Origin: Pseudomonas avellanae BPIC 631
GTDB lineage: Bacteria; Pseudomonadota; Gammaproteobacteria; Pseudomonadales; Pseudomonadaceae
DNA length: 38,564 bases
Direction: 5' to 3'
Assembly: GCF_000444135.1 (NCBI RefSeq)
Contig: NZ_ATDK01000223.1
Location: forward strand, 1-38,564
Shown here in pieces: positions 26,987 to 36,812 of this stretch. The notes under the pieces were generated by a model. The model saw nothing but the letters and a program-made list of their open reading frames with translations. It searched no databases and was not told where the DNA came from. The translations under genes were made by a program, and so were the position numbers. The number at the start of each line of letters is the position of its first letter. Position 1 is the first letter of the stretch.

Positions 26987-27610
26987 ATGAACTCACATAA
27001 TAATCATCATCATTGCTGCGACGCGACCATTGCGGCAGGTGAGCCGTTTCTGGCCGAGGTCAAAGCCGGGCAGACCGTGCGCATTCTCGACCTGGAAGGC
27101 AATCAGGCGGTCGACACGCTGTTTTTCAGCCTTGCCAACCCACGCGAACGCTATGACGTGCAACGCACGTTACGCCGCCAGAACAGCGTTTACCTGACCA
27201 CCGGCAGCGTGCTGTTTTCCAACCTCGGCCAGCCGATGCTGACCATCATCGATGACACCTGCGGTCGCCACGACACGCTGGGCGGCGCGTGTGCACAAGA
27301 AAGCAACACCGTGCGCTACGCCCTGGAAAAACGCTACATGCACAGCTGCCGCGACAACTACCTGCGCGCCTGCCTGCACGACGGTCGCCTGACCAAGGCC
27401 GACATCGGCCCCAATATCAATTTCTTCATGAACGTGCCGGTGACAGCCGACGGCGGCCTGACCTTTGAAGACGGTATTTCTGCGCCCGGCAAGTACGTCG
27501 AGCTGCGTGCCGAGATGGACGTGATCGTGCTGATTTCCAACTGTCCGCAGTTGAACAATCCGTGCAACGGCTACAACCCGACGCCCGCGCAGTTGCTGAT
27601 TCGCGACTGA
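26987..27610 (+). CDS. DUF1989 protein, carboxyguanidine deiminase subunit (UAAP2)
   Basis: 207 residues, the second DUF1989 subunit. It is paralogous to the preceding gene, sharing [12 protein letters not shown] and the [18 protein letters not shown] end (compare [17 protein letters not shown]). The N-terminus [10 protein letters not shown] is unusually rich in His and Cys and could help bind metal. It starts 11 nt after the first subunit with GAGGAG upstream and lies 109 nt before the carboxylase. Confidence 0.88.
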   Translation: MNSHNNHHHCCDATIAAGEPFLAEVKAGQTVRILDLEGNQAVDTLFFSLANPRERYDVQRTLRRQNSVYLTTGSVLFSNLGQPMLTIIDDTCGRHDTLGGACAQESNTVRYALEKRYMHSCRDNYLRACLHDGRLTKADIGPNINFFMNVPVTADGGLTFEDGISAPGKYVELRAEMDVIVLISNCPQLNNPCNGYNPTPAQLLIRD

Positions 27611-27719
27611 CCCGGCGACCGCCACCAGCAACGGACGACCGTTGCGTAGACAGATCAATAGCGGGACGGCCCGCTTCCCAGCAAGAAACCGAGCGCGTCT
27701 GGGTTTCCGGGGTTATGCC

Positions 27720-30700
27720 ATGTTCGACAAACTGCTGATCGCCAACCGTGGCGCCATTGCCTGCCGCATTCTGCGGACCCTGCGCACGTTGCAGGTCAAA
27801 GGTGTGGCGGTGTATTGCGAAGCCGACGCCGCCAGCCTGCACCTGATGCAGGCCGACGAAGCCCACAGCCTGGGCGAAGGCGGTGCGGCCGGGACGTATC
27901 TGGCGGTGGACAAGATCCTCGCCATCGCCAAAGCCAGCGGCGCCAACGCCATTCATCCGGGTTACGGCTTTCTCTCCGAAAATGCTGCATTTGCCCAGGC
28001 CTGCGAAGACGCCGGTATCGCCTTCGTCGGCCCGACGCCCGAGCAACTGCGGATGTTCGGCCTCAAGCACACGGCCCGCGCGCTGGCCCGACAACACGGC
28101 GTGCCGCTGCTGGAAGGCACCGAACTGCTCGACAGCCTGGAATCGGCCATCGTCGCGGCACGTGATATCGGCTACCCGGTCATGCTCAAAAGCACGGCGG
28201 GGGGCGGCGGTATCGGCATGCGCGTGTGCCGCAGTGCCGAGGAGTTGGCAGACTCGTTCGAGGCCGTCAAACGCCTCGGCCAGAACAATTTTAGCGACGC
28301 GGGTGTGTTCATCGAGAAATACATCCAGCGCGCCCGCCATCTGGAAGTGCAGGTGTTCGGCGACGGCCAGGGCGAGGTGCTGGCCCTCGGCGTGCGCGAC
28401 TGTTCGGTGCAGCGCCGCAACCAGAAGGTACTGGAAGAAACCCCGGCCCCGAACTTGCCAGAGGGCATGGCCGATGAGCTGTGCGCGGCGGCGATCAAGC
28501 TGGCCAAAGCCGTCAATTATCGCAGCGCCGGGACCGTCGAGTTTGTGTTCGACAGTGAGGACCAGCGCTTCTATTTTCTGGAAGTGAACACGCGCCTGCA
28601 GGTAGAGCACGGTGTTACCGAACAGGTGTGGGGCGTCGATCTGGTCGGCTGGATGGTGCAACTGGCTGCCGGTGATCTGCCACCGCTCGGCCAGTTGCAG
28701 GCCAGCTTGCAACCGGTCGGCCATGCCATTCAGGCGCGGCTGTACGCCGAAGACCCGGGCCGCGATTTTCAGCCCTGCCCTGGCCTGCTGACAGCGGTGA
28801 ATTTTCCGCCTGCTTATGGGCAAGCGCTGCGCATTGATACCTGGGTTGAAGCCGGTTGCGAGATACCGCCGTATTTCGACCCGATGATCGCCAAGCTGAT
28901 CAGTTGGGCGCCGACCCGTGATCAGGCCAGCGCCGGGTTGGCTGCAGCGCTTCATGAAACGCGCCTGTATGGCGTGGAGACCAACCGCGATTACCTGCGC
29001 CAGATCATCGAAGACGTACCGTTCGCCAGCGGCCAGCCATGGACGCGCTGCCTGGAAGGCCTGGTGTATCACGCTGATACGTTTGAGGTGTTGAGCGGCG
29101 GCACACAGACCAGCGTTCAGGATTATCCCGGCCGACTGGGCTATTGGGCGGTCGGTGTACCGCCGTCCGGTCCGATGGACAGCCGCGCCTTGCGTCAGGG
29201 CAATCGGCTGCTGGGCAATGCCGAGGGCTGCGTCGCGCTGGAAATCACCATGAGCGGGCCGTTGCTGCGCTTCAATACCGACGCGGTGATCGCAGTGACC
29301 GGCGCGCATGTCCCGATCACGCTGGATGGCGAACCCTGTGCCATGAACACCGCGCTGCTGGTGGGTGCCGGTTCGACCCTTGCGCTGGGTACTATCGAGG
29401 GCGCAGGCGTACGCAGTTACCTGTGCGTGCGCGGCGGGCTGGACGTGCCGGATTATCTGGGCAGCAAAAGCACCTTCACCCTGGGCCAGTTCGGCGGGCA
29501 TGGCGGTCGGGCGTTACGCACAGGTGACGTGCTGCATATCGAGCCTTTGGTTGACCGCAGTGCGGGCCAGCGAATGGCTGATGAAGAGCTTAATGCACTG
29601 AAAGAGGTTCGCCAGATCCGAGTGATCTACGGCCCGCACGCCGCGCCGGAATACTTCACCGAAGCCTACATCGAAACGTTCTTTGCCACCGACTGGGAGG
29701 TGCATTTCAACTCCAGCCGCACCGGCGTGCGCCTGATCGGCCCCAAGCCTGAATGGGTCCGCGCGGACGGTGGTGAGGCGGGTCTGCATCCGTCCAACAT
29801 CCACGACAACCCGTATGCCATTGGCGCGGTGGATTTTACCGGTGACATGCCGGTCATCCTCGGCCCGGACGGCCCGAGCCTGGGCGGCTTCGTGTGCCCG
29901 GTAACCATCATCGAAGCGGACTTGTGGCAGCTGGGGCAGTTGAAAGCTGGCGACCGGGTGCGGTTTTACCCCGTGAGCGTCGAGGCGTGTCATGCGGCGA
30001 TGAACTCACAAGGCCCGCTTAACACCCGCGGGAGCGGACCGGGCGACGCTTCGCTTGTCCGCGAAAGCAAACTTCCAGACACAAAAAATACATCGGATGT
30101 ACCGCCCCATTCGCGGACAAGTCCGCTCCCACAAGGTATAGCGAATAACACCTGTGGGAGCGAGCTTGCTCGCGAAGGCGATATTCCAGACACAGAAAAT
30201 GCATCGGATGTACCGGCCTCTTCGCGAGCAAGCTCGCTCCCACATAAGGTAGCCAGCCTGCCCAGCCCGATCATTCTCGACATCGGTAAAGACGACAAGC
30301 GCCTGGTGGCGCGGCTCTCTGGCGACACCCATCTGCTGCTGGAAATCGGCGCGCCCGAGCTGGATCTGGTGCTGCGGCTGCGCGGCCATGCCTTGATGCT
30401 GGCGCTGGAAGCCAAGGCGCTGGCGGGGGTGATCGACCTGACGCCGGGCATTCGCTCGCTGCAAGTCCACTATCGCCCCGAGCAACTGCCGCTTGATCAA
30501 CTGCTCGGCATCATTGCCGGCGAATGGGACGCCGTGTGCGCAGCGAAAGACCTGCAAGTCGCGTCACGCATCGTCCATCTGCCGCTGTCCTGGGACGATC
30601 CGGCCTGCCAGTTGGCCATCGAGAAATACATGACCACCGTGCGCAAGGACGCGCCGTGGTGCCCGAGCAATCTGGAGTTCATCCGGCGCATCAACGACCT

Positions 30701-31511
30701 GCCCAACCTCGACGAAGTGCAACGCACGGTGTTCGACGCCAGCTATCTGGTCATGGGCCTGGGCGATGTGTACCTGGGCGCACCGGTTGCCACCCCGCTG
30801 GACCCGCGCCACCGTCTGGTGACCACCAAGTACAACCCGGCGCGCACCTGGACTGCCGAGAACTCGGTCGGCATCGGTGGTGCCTATATGTGTGTGTATG
30901 GCATGGAAGGCCCCGGCGGTTATCAGTTCATCGGGCGCACGTTGCAGATGTGGAATCGCTATCGCGAAGTCGCAGCCTTTGAAGGCAAGCCGTGGCTGTT
31001 GCGCTTCTTCGATCAGATCCGTTTCTACCCGGTCAGCGCCGACGAACTGCTGCGCATTCGCCGCGATTTCCCGCTGGGCCGTTTTGCGCTGAACATCGAA
31101 CACAGCACCCTGAACCTGGCCGATTACCAGACCTTTCTGACGCGTGAAGCCGACGGCATCACGGCGTTCCGCGCTCAACAACAGGGAGCATTTAACGCCG
31201 AACGTGAACGCTGGATTGCCAACGGCCAGGCCGATTTCCAGAGCGACGAAGGTGTCGCGCCGTACATCGAAGAACTGCCCCTGCACGCGGGCCAGCAAGG
31301 CATCGACAGCCACATCGCCGGTAACCTCTGGCAGGTCCAGGTGCAACCCGGCGAGCGTGTCGAAGCAGGCGATGTGCTGGTGATTCTGGAGTCGATGAAG
31401 ATGGAAATCCCGCTGCTCGCACCCGTCGCAGGCGTCGTGCAGGAAGTGCGGGTACAACCTGGCTCGGCGGTTCGCGCTGGGCAACGGGTCGTGGTGCTGG
31501 CAGCAGACTGA
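27720..31511 (+). CDS. Guanidine ('urea') carboxylase, biotin-dependent, with translated REPIN insert
   Basis: 1263 residues. Uses ATP and bicarbonate to carboxylate guanidine (historically annotated urea carboxylase); the riboswitch and deiminase genes argue for guanidine. Order: biotin carboxylase domain (1-450; FDKLLIANRGAIACRIL, ATP loop GGGGIGM at 161-167), carboxyltransferase half AHS2 (about 470-765), then AHS1 (about 845-1160), then the biotin carrier with Lys1227 in ESMKMEI. The stretch at about 766-842 is not family sequence: it is two REPINs read in frame (KLPDTKNTSDVPPHS... and DIPDTENASDVPASS...). It sits in the variable AHS2-AHS1 linker and keeps the frame. Start chosen at the ATG at 27720, where homology begins. 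Confidence 0.93.
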   Translation: MFDKLLIANRGAIACRILRTLRTLQVKGVAVYCEADAASLHLMQADEAHSLGEGGAAGTYLAVDKILAIAKASGANAIHPGYGFLSENAAFAQACEDAGIAFVGPTPEQLRMFGLKHTARALARQHGVPLLEGTELLDSLESAIVAARDIGYPVMLKSTAGGGGIGMRVCRSAEELADSFEAVKRLGQNNFSDAGVFIEKYIQRARHLEVQVFGDGQGEVLALGVRDCSVQRRNQKVLEETPAPNLPEGMADELCAAAIKLAKAVNYRSAGTVEFVFDSEDQRFYFLEVNTRLQVEHGVTEQVWGVDLVGWMVQLAAGDLPPLGQLQASLQPVGHAIQARLYAEDPGRDFQPCPGLLTAVNFPPAYGQALRIDTWVEAGCEIPPYFDPMIAKLISWAPTRDQASAGLAAALHETRLYGVETNRDYLRQIIEDVPFASGQPWTRCLEGLVYHADTFEVLSGGTQTSVQDYPGRLGYWAVGVPPSGPMDSRALRQGNRLLGNAEGCVALEITMSGPLLRFNTDAVIAVTGAHVPITLDGEPCAMNTALLVGAGSTLALGTIEGAGVRSYLCVRGGLDVPDYLGSKSTFTLGQFGGHGGRALRTGDVLHIEPLVDRSAGQRMADEELNALKEVRQIRVIYGPHAAPEYFTEAYIETFFATDWEVHFNSSRTGVRLIGPKPEWVRADGGEAGLHPSNIHDNPYAIGAVDFTGDMPVILGPDGPSLGGFVCPVTIIEADLWQLGQLKAGDRVRFYPVSVEACHAAMNSQGPLNTRGSGPGDASLVRESKLPDTKNTSDVPPHSRTSPLPQGIANNTCGSELAREGDIPDTENASDVPASSRASSLPHKVASLPSPIILDIGKDDKRLVARLSGDTHLLLEIGAPELDLVLRLRGHALMLALEAKALAGVIDLTPGIRSLQVHYRPEQLPLDQLLGIIAGEWDAVCAAKDLQVASRIVHLPLSWDDPACQLAIEKYMTTVRKDAPWCPSNLEFIRRINDLPNLDEVQRTVFDASYLVMGLGDVYLGAPVATPLDPRHRLVTTKYNPARTWTAENSVGIGGAYMCVYGMEGPGGYQFIGRTLQMWNRYREVAAFEGKPWLLRFFDQIRFYPVSADELLRIRRDFPLGRFALNIEHSTLNLADYQTFLTREADGITAFRAQQQGAFNAERERWIANGQADFQSDEGVAPYIEELPLHAGQQGIDSHIAGNLWQVQVQPGERVEAGDVLVILESMKMEIPLLAPVAGVVQEVRVQPGSAVRAGQRVVVLAAD
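30028..30136. repeat. REPIN 1, inside the carboxylase gene
   Basis: Imperfect palindrome of two facing REP units (arms GGGAGCGGAC... and GTCCGCTCCC). The left arm carries an extra CGGGCGACGCTTCGCTT block, also present in the rsuA-upstream repeats. Spacer TTCCAGACACA...CATCGGATGTACCG. Confidence 0.85.
30151..30247. repeat. REPIN 2, inside the carboxylase gene
   Basis: Two perfect 24-nt inverted REP units (30153-30176 and 30221-30244, core GGGAGCGAGCTTGCTCGC) around a spacer nearly identical to that of REPIN 1. The spacers start 111 nt apart, exactly 37 codons, so both are read in the same frame with no stop. Confidence 0.9.
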
Positions 31512-31547
31512 ACCGATCAACTTTTCAAACTTCGAGGGAATCCTGTC

Positions 31548-33362
31548 ATGAACGACACAGCTCTGCCGAACAACTTTCGCCTGGACACCGTACGCGCCGC
31601 CTACCAGGCCGGCCATCTGTCGCCGCGCCAGCTGATTCTGGCCCTGCGGGAAAAGGCCGCTGCGCTCAATCCCGCTTATCACCTGTTCATTCACCTGCTC
31701 AGCCCGGCTGAACTTGAACCTTATCTGGCCGCGCTGGAGAGCCGTGACCTCAAGGATCTGCCGCTGTACGGCGTGCCTTTCGCGATCAAGGACAACATCG
31801 ACCTGGCCGGCATTCCAACCACCGCCGCCTGCCCGGATTACGCCTACACGCCAGAGCGCTCGGCGACCATTGTCGAACAACTGATCGCACTGGGCGCAGT
31901 GCCGATGGGCAAGACCAATCTCGACCAGTTCGCCACCGGCCTCAATGGCAGTCGCTCGCCCTATGGCGTTTGTCCCAACAGCGTTCTTAACGATTATCCG
32001 TCGGGCGGTTCAAGCTCCGGCTCTTCACTGGCGGTCGCGTTGGGAGTCAGCAGTTTCGCGCTGGGCACCGACACCGCAGGCTCGGGCCGAGTACCGGCGG
32101 CGCTGAACAATCTGGTTGGCATGAAAGCCAGCAAGGGCTTGATCTCCACAGCGGGTGTGGTGCCCGCGTGCCGCACACAGGATTGCGTCTCCACTTTCAC
32201 CGCCACGGCAAGAGAGGCCAGCCAGTTGTTGGGGCTGGTCGCCAGGTTTGATCCGCGCGACGAATATAGCCGTCGCAACCCACAGTGGAACGACGCCTCG
32301 GCGTTCGGCGCGCCTCGCCCGTTCCGCTTCGGTGTGCCGCGAAGCGAAGACCTGGCGTTTTTCGGCTGCAGCGAAGGGCCGCAGCTGTTCAGCGACGCCA
32401 TCGCACGCCTCACTGCACTGGGCGGCGAGGCGGTCACGCTGGACCTGTCACCCTTTCTGGAAGCTGCACAGCTGCTGTACGACGGCCCGTGGGTGGCCGA
32501 GCGCTACGGCATCGCCGGGCCATTGATGGAGCAACATCCCGACGCTGTATTGCCGGTGATTCGCGACGTACTGGCCAAGGCACCGGGTGTGAGCGGGGTC
32601 GATACGTTTCGCGCGCAATACCGTCTGCAAGCGCTGAAAGCACTGTGTGATCGGGCGCTGGACGGACTGGATTGCGTAGTGACACCGAGCATCGGTCGCC
32701 CGGTAACCTCGGCAGAACTGCTCGCCGAGCCCGTGTTGCGTAACTCGGAACTGGGTTATTACACCAACTTCGTCAACCTGCTCGATTATGCCGCCATCGC
32801 AGTACCCAGCGCTTTCATGAGCAACGGCCTGCCGTGGGGCGTGACGCTGTTCGGGCGGGCGTTCACTGACCAGTATCTGCTCAGTCTCGCCGATGCATTC
32901 CAACGGCAAACCGCCCTGCCGCTGATTGGCGGTGACAGTCCGTCGCTGCCCGCGCCGAGCACTGCCGCCCGCAACGACATGGCCCGGCTGGTGGTCTGCG
33001 GTGCGCACCTGGACGGCCTGGCATTGAACTGGCAGCTCAAACAACGCGGTGCCCGCTTGCTGGAGGTCACACACAGCTCAGCCGACTATCAACTCTACGC
33101 GCTGGCCGGCGGCCCGCCGTTCAGGCCCGGCATGGTGCGGGTGGCCGAGCACGGCGTAGCGATTGCCGTTGAAGTGTGGGAGCTGCCGAGCGCCGAACTG
33201 GGCTCGTTCCTGACCGGTATTCCGGCACCGCTCGGCCTGGGCAAAGTGCAACTGGCCGACGGTCGCTGGGAAACCGGCTTCATTTGCGAAACCTCTGGGC
33301 TTGAAGGCGCTCGCGATATCAGCCACCTCGGCGGCTGGCGCGCCTACCTGCAACAGCAGTGA
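31548..33362 (+). CDS. atzF: Allophanate hydrolase AtzF
   Basis: 604-residue cytosolic amidase that hydrolyses allophanate to ammonia and CO2, the last step of guanidine breakdown here. Amidase-signature catalytic residues are visible: Lys81 (FAIKDNIDL), the cis-Ser in GGSSSGSS (153-160) and nucleophile Ser179 (GTDTAGSGR). The C-terminal domain (about 460-604, LVVCGAHLDGLALNWQL onward) is the AtzF-type extra domain. It starts 36 nt after the carboxylase with GAGGGAATC upstream. Confidence 0.95.
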   Translation: MNDTALPNNFRLDTVRAAYQAGHLSPRQLILALREKAAALNPAYHLFIHLLSPAELEPYLAALESRDLKDLPLYGVPFAIKDNIDLAGIPTTAACPDYAYTPERSATIVEQLIALGAVPMGKTNLDQFATGLNGSRSPYGVCPNSVLNDYPSGGSSSGSSLAVALGVSSFALGTDTAGSGRVPAALNNLVGMKASKGLISTAGVVPACRTQDCVSTFTATAREASQLLGLVARFDPRDEYSRRNPQWNDASAFGAPRPFRFGVPRSEDLAFFGCSEGPQLFSDAIARLTALGGEAVTLDLSPFLEAAQLLYDGPWVAERYGIAGPLMEQHPDAVLPVIRDVLAKAPGVSGVDTFRAQYRLQALKALCDRALDGLDCVVTPSIGRPVTSAELLAEPVLRNSELGYYTNFVNLLDYAAIAVPSAFMSNGLPWGVTLFGRAFTDQYLLSLADAFQRQTALPLIGGDSPSLPAPSTAARNDMARLVVCGAHLDGLALNWQLKQRGARLLEVTHSSADYQLYALAGGPPFRPGMVRVAEHGVAIAVEVWELPSAELGSFLTGIPAPLGLGKVQLADGRWETGFICETSGLEGARDISHLGGWRAYLQQQ

Positions 33363-33366
33363 CCGA

Positions 33367-33396
33367 ACAGGTGGCATGCCTGGGTATGCCACCTGT
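33367..33396 (+). terminator. Hairpin terminator after atzF
   Basis: Perfect 11-bp inverted repeat (ACAGGTGGCAT / ATGCCACCTGT) with an 8-nt loop, 4 nt after atzF. Only CTCTCG follows rather than a U-run, so efficiency is uncertain. Confidence 0.6.
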
Positions 33397-33472
33397 CTCT
33401 CGATAAATAGTTATGCCGTTTGCAGGCACGCCTTCCGACATAGTGAGCACCCATTCACTTTGACCGGCCGTC

Positions 33473-36400
33473 ATGAACCACCCCTGGAATCCGCTTCGCC
33501 AAGACACTTTGTTTCACCCCTCCTCTTCCCTGCTGGAACAGCCCGGTATCCTGCGGCCCGAACTCGGTAGCACACGGCACGACACGCTCAACGCTGCGCG
33601 GCCATTTACAGTGCCGCCGTTCCATTTGCCGCCTGAAAACCCCACGCCGCCGCTGCCTGAAGAGCGCGAACCTGAAGGGCAGTCTGCGCACATCGAACGC
33701 CAACTCAAGGCCTTGCGCGCAAGCCCCGGTTTTAAGCTGATTGCACACTCGGCATTGCTCCTGAAGGCCTGCCAGATGGACATGGACTTCCCACCGTCCC
33801 GACAGCACTACGTTCGCCAACAACTGATAATGCGGCTCACAGAAAAAACCGGCAAGACACTGAACCCCGACACACTGACGATGACCTTCAGCACCGAGAA
33901 CCACCCCGCTGTGGACGACGATGGGCATGAGCGTTACAGCGCTCGCCTGTCACTGACCGAGCTGGCTTTAGCTACCTTCGACCCGGCGCTGCTTGTGGCC
34001 TTGAATCGCAGCGATATCACTGACACGCCGCTGTCTGACGAGACTCCGTCACTGAGCACCACGCAGGCGTTCAAGTGGGTCAGCGAGCTGCCTCTGGACC
34101 GCGATTACAGCGCATTGCTCGAGGCTTTCCGGGCCCGCCATGCAGAGACCTTCCGCGTGTTGTCACGGTTGAGCTTTCTGGACACGCTGGCCCGCCAATA
34201 TGCCCACCGGCACATCAGCCTTGATGGCTACGTTCTGGCGCTGGACGCCTTGGGGCTGAGCAAATTTCCTGTCGATGCACAGGCGCTGGAACAAAGCGGG
34301 CACGCGGAAAAATCCGAGGTTCGCGTGCTGTCACTCAATGGCGAAACCGTGCGGGGCATTTTTCAGGTCCGCTCGAAAAACACCTCGCACTGCTTCATTC
34401 ACGTGCTGGGCGCAAAGGGCAAGGTCATCGAATACATCAGCGATGATCCACAGCAGATGACCGACAGGCTGCTGGCGGCCATGAACGCTTCAGGCGTGTA
34501 CGGCCACGTACTGCATGCACTTGAGCAGCACGTACGCCTTGCTGCCGATGCGCGGCTGATGACAGAAGACTTGTTCAGTGAACTGACACGGGCATCGCTT
34601 GCCGAAACGTCGTCCAGTAGCGACACACACCCAGACATAGATCGGCTCAACCCGATCACACGCAGCCTGGTGCTGGCCGGGGCCGTAGACCTCTGGCAGG
34701 CAGACGCCAGCATTGTGCAGCAGATACCGGTAGCGTCCAGAATGGCGGCCCAGGTAATGGCAACGTATCTACAGGAACACCACGGCCTGGCGCTCAACCC
34801 GGACCATGTGTTTATCGCCTATCAGTCCGGCAACTCAATCAGCCCGCTGGGCAGCCCGCGCAATCCGTCTACGTACGTCCATACCCCGGATGAAAAACCG
34901 GTCAGCCTGAGCGAAGCGCTGATGAACAATTATCGCGTTGATTCCCCGCAAGGCTACATTGACTACGATGGCCGCACGGTGGTCTTTCTCGACACCACCG
35001 GCAAAGGCGAAAGGGATCAAGGCCAATTGCTCGCAATCCCTGCGCAAGCACTTGAGGGCTACATCAAGGCGTTCGGTTTTCTGTCCTGGATGACCCGACG
35101 CATTGATGAATTCTGGGGACAGCAGAAGGCAGCAATCGAGCAGGCATTCCTCACCACGCTCATCACTCAGGCGTTGATCAGCCTCAAGCGCGGCCATCTC
35201 AAGCGCGGCGGCTTTGATCAGGTTGTAGATGCCCTCGCGACCTCGGCGCGGCACCCATGGCTGGCACTGGGCTTTTTCGTCAAGGGCGCGCTGATCGATG
35301 GCATGAAGCATCAATACACCGGGCTGCTGGTCATTGACCAACCGGGCAAACCGAAAGTGCTTTATCAGGCAGGGCACGCTGACGCCTTCATGGAGTTCAC
35401 CGATGACAAGGCACTTGAGGGCTATCTGAATCAAAAAACGGCGCAAGCCGATTGGCGCGAGGCCGTGATGCGCTATGTGCCGGTCCGCCATCAAAAACGC
35501 CTGGACTACCTGTTCAAGCTGTGGGGCAGGGTTCAGGCCCCGAGCCCGCCCGCGTCCATTCTGCGTCCATGGACCGATGCACTGTATAACCCTGACACAC
35601 AACAAGCCCTGCACCATTCATTGTGCGAAAAAAGGCTGGAAGACTCGCCGTTTGCCTTTTTCCACCAAGTTCTCAAACAAAACGCACTGGATGATGCCGC
35701 AGACAGAATCGTGACATCGGAGCAGGTTTCGCAGGCCTACTGGACCTCGCGCCTGCAGCATTTGCAATGTTTGCTGTTGCCCATGTCGCTGTTGCTGACA
35801 CCGGCCTTCGTTGCTTCACTGGCGACAGAAATCGGCCTCACCTCACTGAGCATTGCCGCGACCCTTTTGCCGGGCAGTCGCTATGCAGAAAAGAACCAGG
35901 CGCTGCTGGCCACGTTATCGCTGGGCTTGATGCAGTTGGGCACGCAAACGCCGAGGTTGCTGCGCACGCTGAGCCGAATCGTGAAGCCTGCCGGGCACAC
36001 CGCGCGGGTGGCTGGCGGATCCCTCAGCGCACCGCGCAGCGTCGCCCGGTTACGCCAGCGGCTCATGAAGCCGCGCCAGACCCGACTGGAGAAGTTCTTT
36101 CACACCGATGCGCTGCTCAAGCGCTGGAGCATTGCCGAGGCTGCATCACCAAGCCTGCTACCAGTGCATGCCTGGAAACTGGGCCGCAGGTTTCTGTTGT
36201 GGACATCGGACCGCGGCCAGGCGAGAACGCTGGTGATCAGCACGCACGGGTATTACACGCCGTGGACGGCGACGGTGAAGATCCCCAACGGCTCGGAGAT
36301 CCGCACCTACGCACCTCATGGCTACGAGTTGGTGGACCCCAAACTGCATCGCATCGTCAACAAGAGCGCCCAGCCATTTGCGATCTCCAGCACGGCTGCA

Positions 36401-36805
36401 AACACGCTGGTTCAGCCACCGCCACTCATCGACTCCGTGGTGATCACCGACAAATTCATCGCCGGCACGTCGCTGCCAGGCAGGCTGAAAAACTACAGCC
36501 TGTCCAAGTTCCAGACCAGCACCGATGAGCCCTACGAAGAGATTGCACGGGTGGTGCGCAACGCCAATGCCTCGCCGCTCAGGGGCTGGTTGCAGCCGAC
36601 GCCGATGGACGTGCTAACTGTGCGCAACCGCTTCGGCATGACACCTCCGTCACTGGCAGATCTATTCAACAGCCTGTCGGTTCAGGGCATTCATTACGAC
36701 CGAATATTGCTGGTGCACTGTCGCTGCGCAGCAATATCGGCAGTGTTGCGCCGCGCCCCGGTCTATCATGCCCCCTCCACCCCGATCATCCAGCACGGTG
36801 CCTGA
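33473..36805 (+). CDS. Large dermonecrotic-toxin-like (DUF6543-type) protein
   Basis: 1110 residues. Proline-rich N-terminus (about 38-70) without a signal peptide, then a long helical region resembling the dermonecrotic-toxin/DUF6543 proteins abundant in plant-associated Pseudomonas. A hydrophobic stretch at about 763-835 could insert in a membrane. A separate C-terminal domain follows a basic segment (about 840-880): LVISTHGYYTPW with His925 and APHGYELVDP, then ILLVHCRC with Cys1083 and Cys1085. This His/Gly...Cys layout recalls caspase-like hydrolase folds or 'Stv' domains, but I cannot assign it. Monocistronic or with the CWC gene; no hrp box seen upstream, and the Shine-Dalgarno is weak. 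Could be a secreted effector or toxin; family call moderate. Confidence 0.65.
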   Translation: MNHPWNPLRQDTLFHPSSSLLEQPGILRPELGSTRHDTLNAARPFTVPPFHLPPENPTPPLPEEREPEGQSAHIERQLKALRASPGFKLIAHSALLLKACQMDMDFPPSRQHYVRQQLIMRLTEKTGKTLNPDTLTMTFSTENHPAVDDDGHERYSARLSLTELALATFDPALLVALNRSDITDTPLSDETPSLSTTQAFKWVSELPLDRDYSALLEAFRARHAETFRVLSRLSFLDTLARQYAHRHISLDGYVLALDALGLSKFPVDAQALEQSGHAEKSEVRVLSLNGETVRGIFQVRSKNTSHCFIHVLGAKGKVIEYISDDPQQMTDRLLAAMNASGVYGHVLHALEQHVRLAADARLMTEDLFSELTRASLAETSSSSDTHPDIDRLNPITRSLVLAGAVDLWQADASIVQQIPVASRMAAQVMATYLQEHHGLALNPDHVFIAYQSGNSISPLGSPRNPSTYVHTPDEKPVSLSEALMNNYRVDSPQGYIDYDGRTVVFLDTTGKGERDQGQLLAIPAQALEGYIKAFGFLSWMTRRIDEFWGQQKAAIEQAFLTTLITQALISLKRGHLKRGGFDQVVDALATSARHPWLALGFFVKGALIDGMKHQYTGLLVIDQPGKPKVLYQAGHADAFMEFTDDKALEGYLNQKTAQADWREAVMRYVPVRHQKRLDYLFKLWGRVQAPSPPASILRPWTDALYNPDTQQALHHSLCEKRLEDSPFAFFHQVLKQNALDDAADRIVTSEQVSQAYWTSRLQHLQCLLLPMSLLLTPAFVASLATEIGLTSLSIAATLLPGSRYAEKNQALLATLSLGLMQLGTQTPRLLRTLSRIVKPAGHTARVAGGSLSAPRSVARLRQRLMKPRQTRLEKFFHTDALLKRWSIAEAASPSLLPVHAWKLGRRFLLWTSDRGQARTLVISTHGYYTPWTATVKIPNGSEIRTYAPHGYELVDPKLHRIVNKSAQPFAISSTAANTLVQPPPLIDSVVITDKFIAGTSLPGRLKNYSLSKFQTSTDEPYEEIARVVRNANASPLRGWLQPTPMDVLTVRNRFGMTPPSLADLFNSLSVQGIHYDRILLVHCRCAAISAVLRRAPVYHAPSTPIIQHGA

Positions 36806-36812
36806 TACCTGC

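Noticed and set aside
27426..29501. Long minus-strand open frame (691 codons) opposite the carboxylase
   Set aside because: Mirror of a high-GC plus-strand gene; the composition is repetitive (many R, Q, H) and no family motif is seen.
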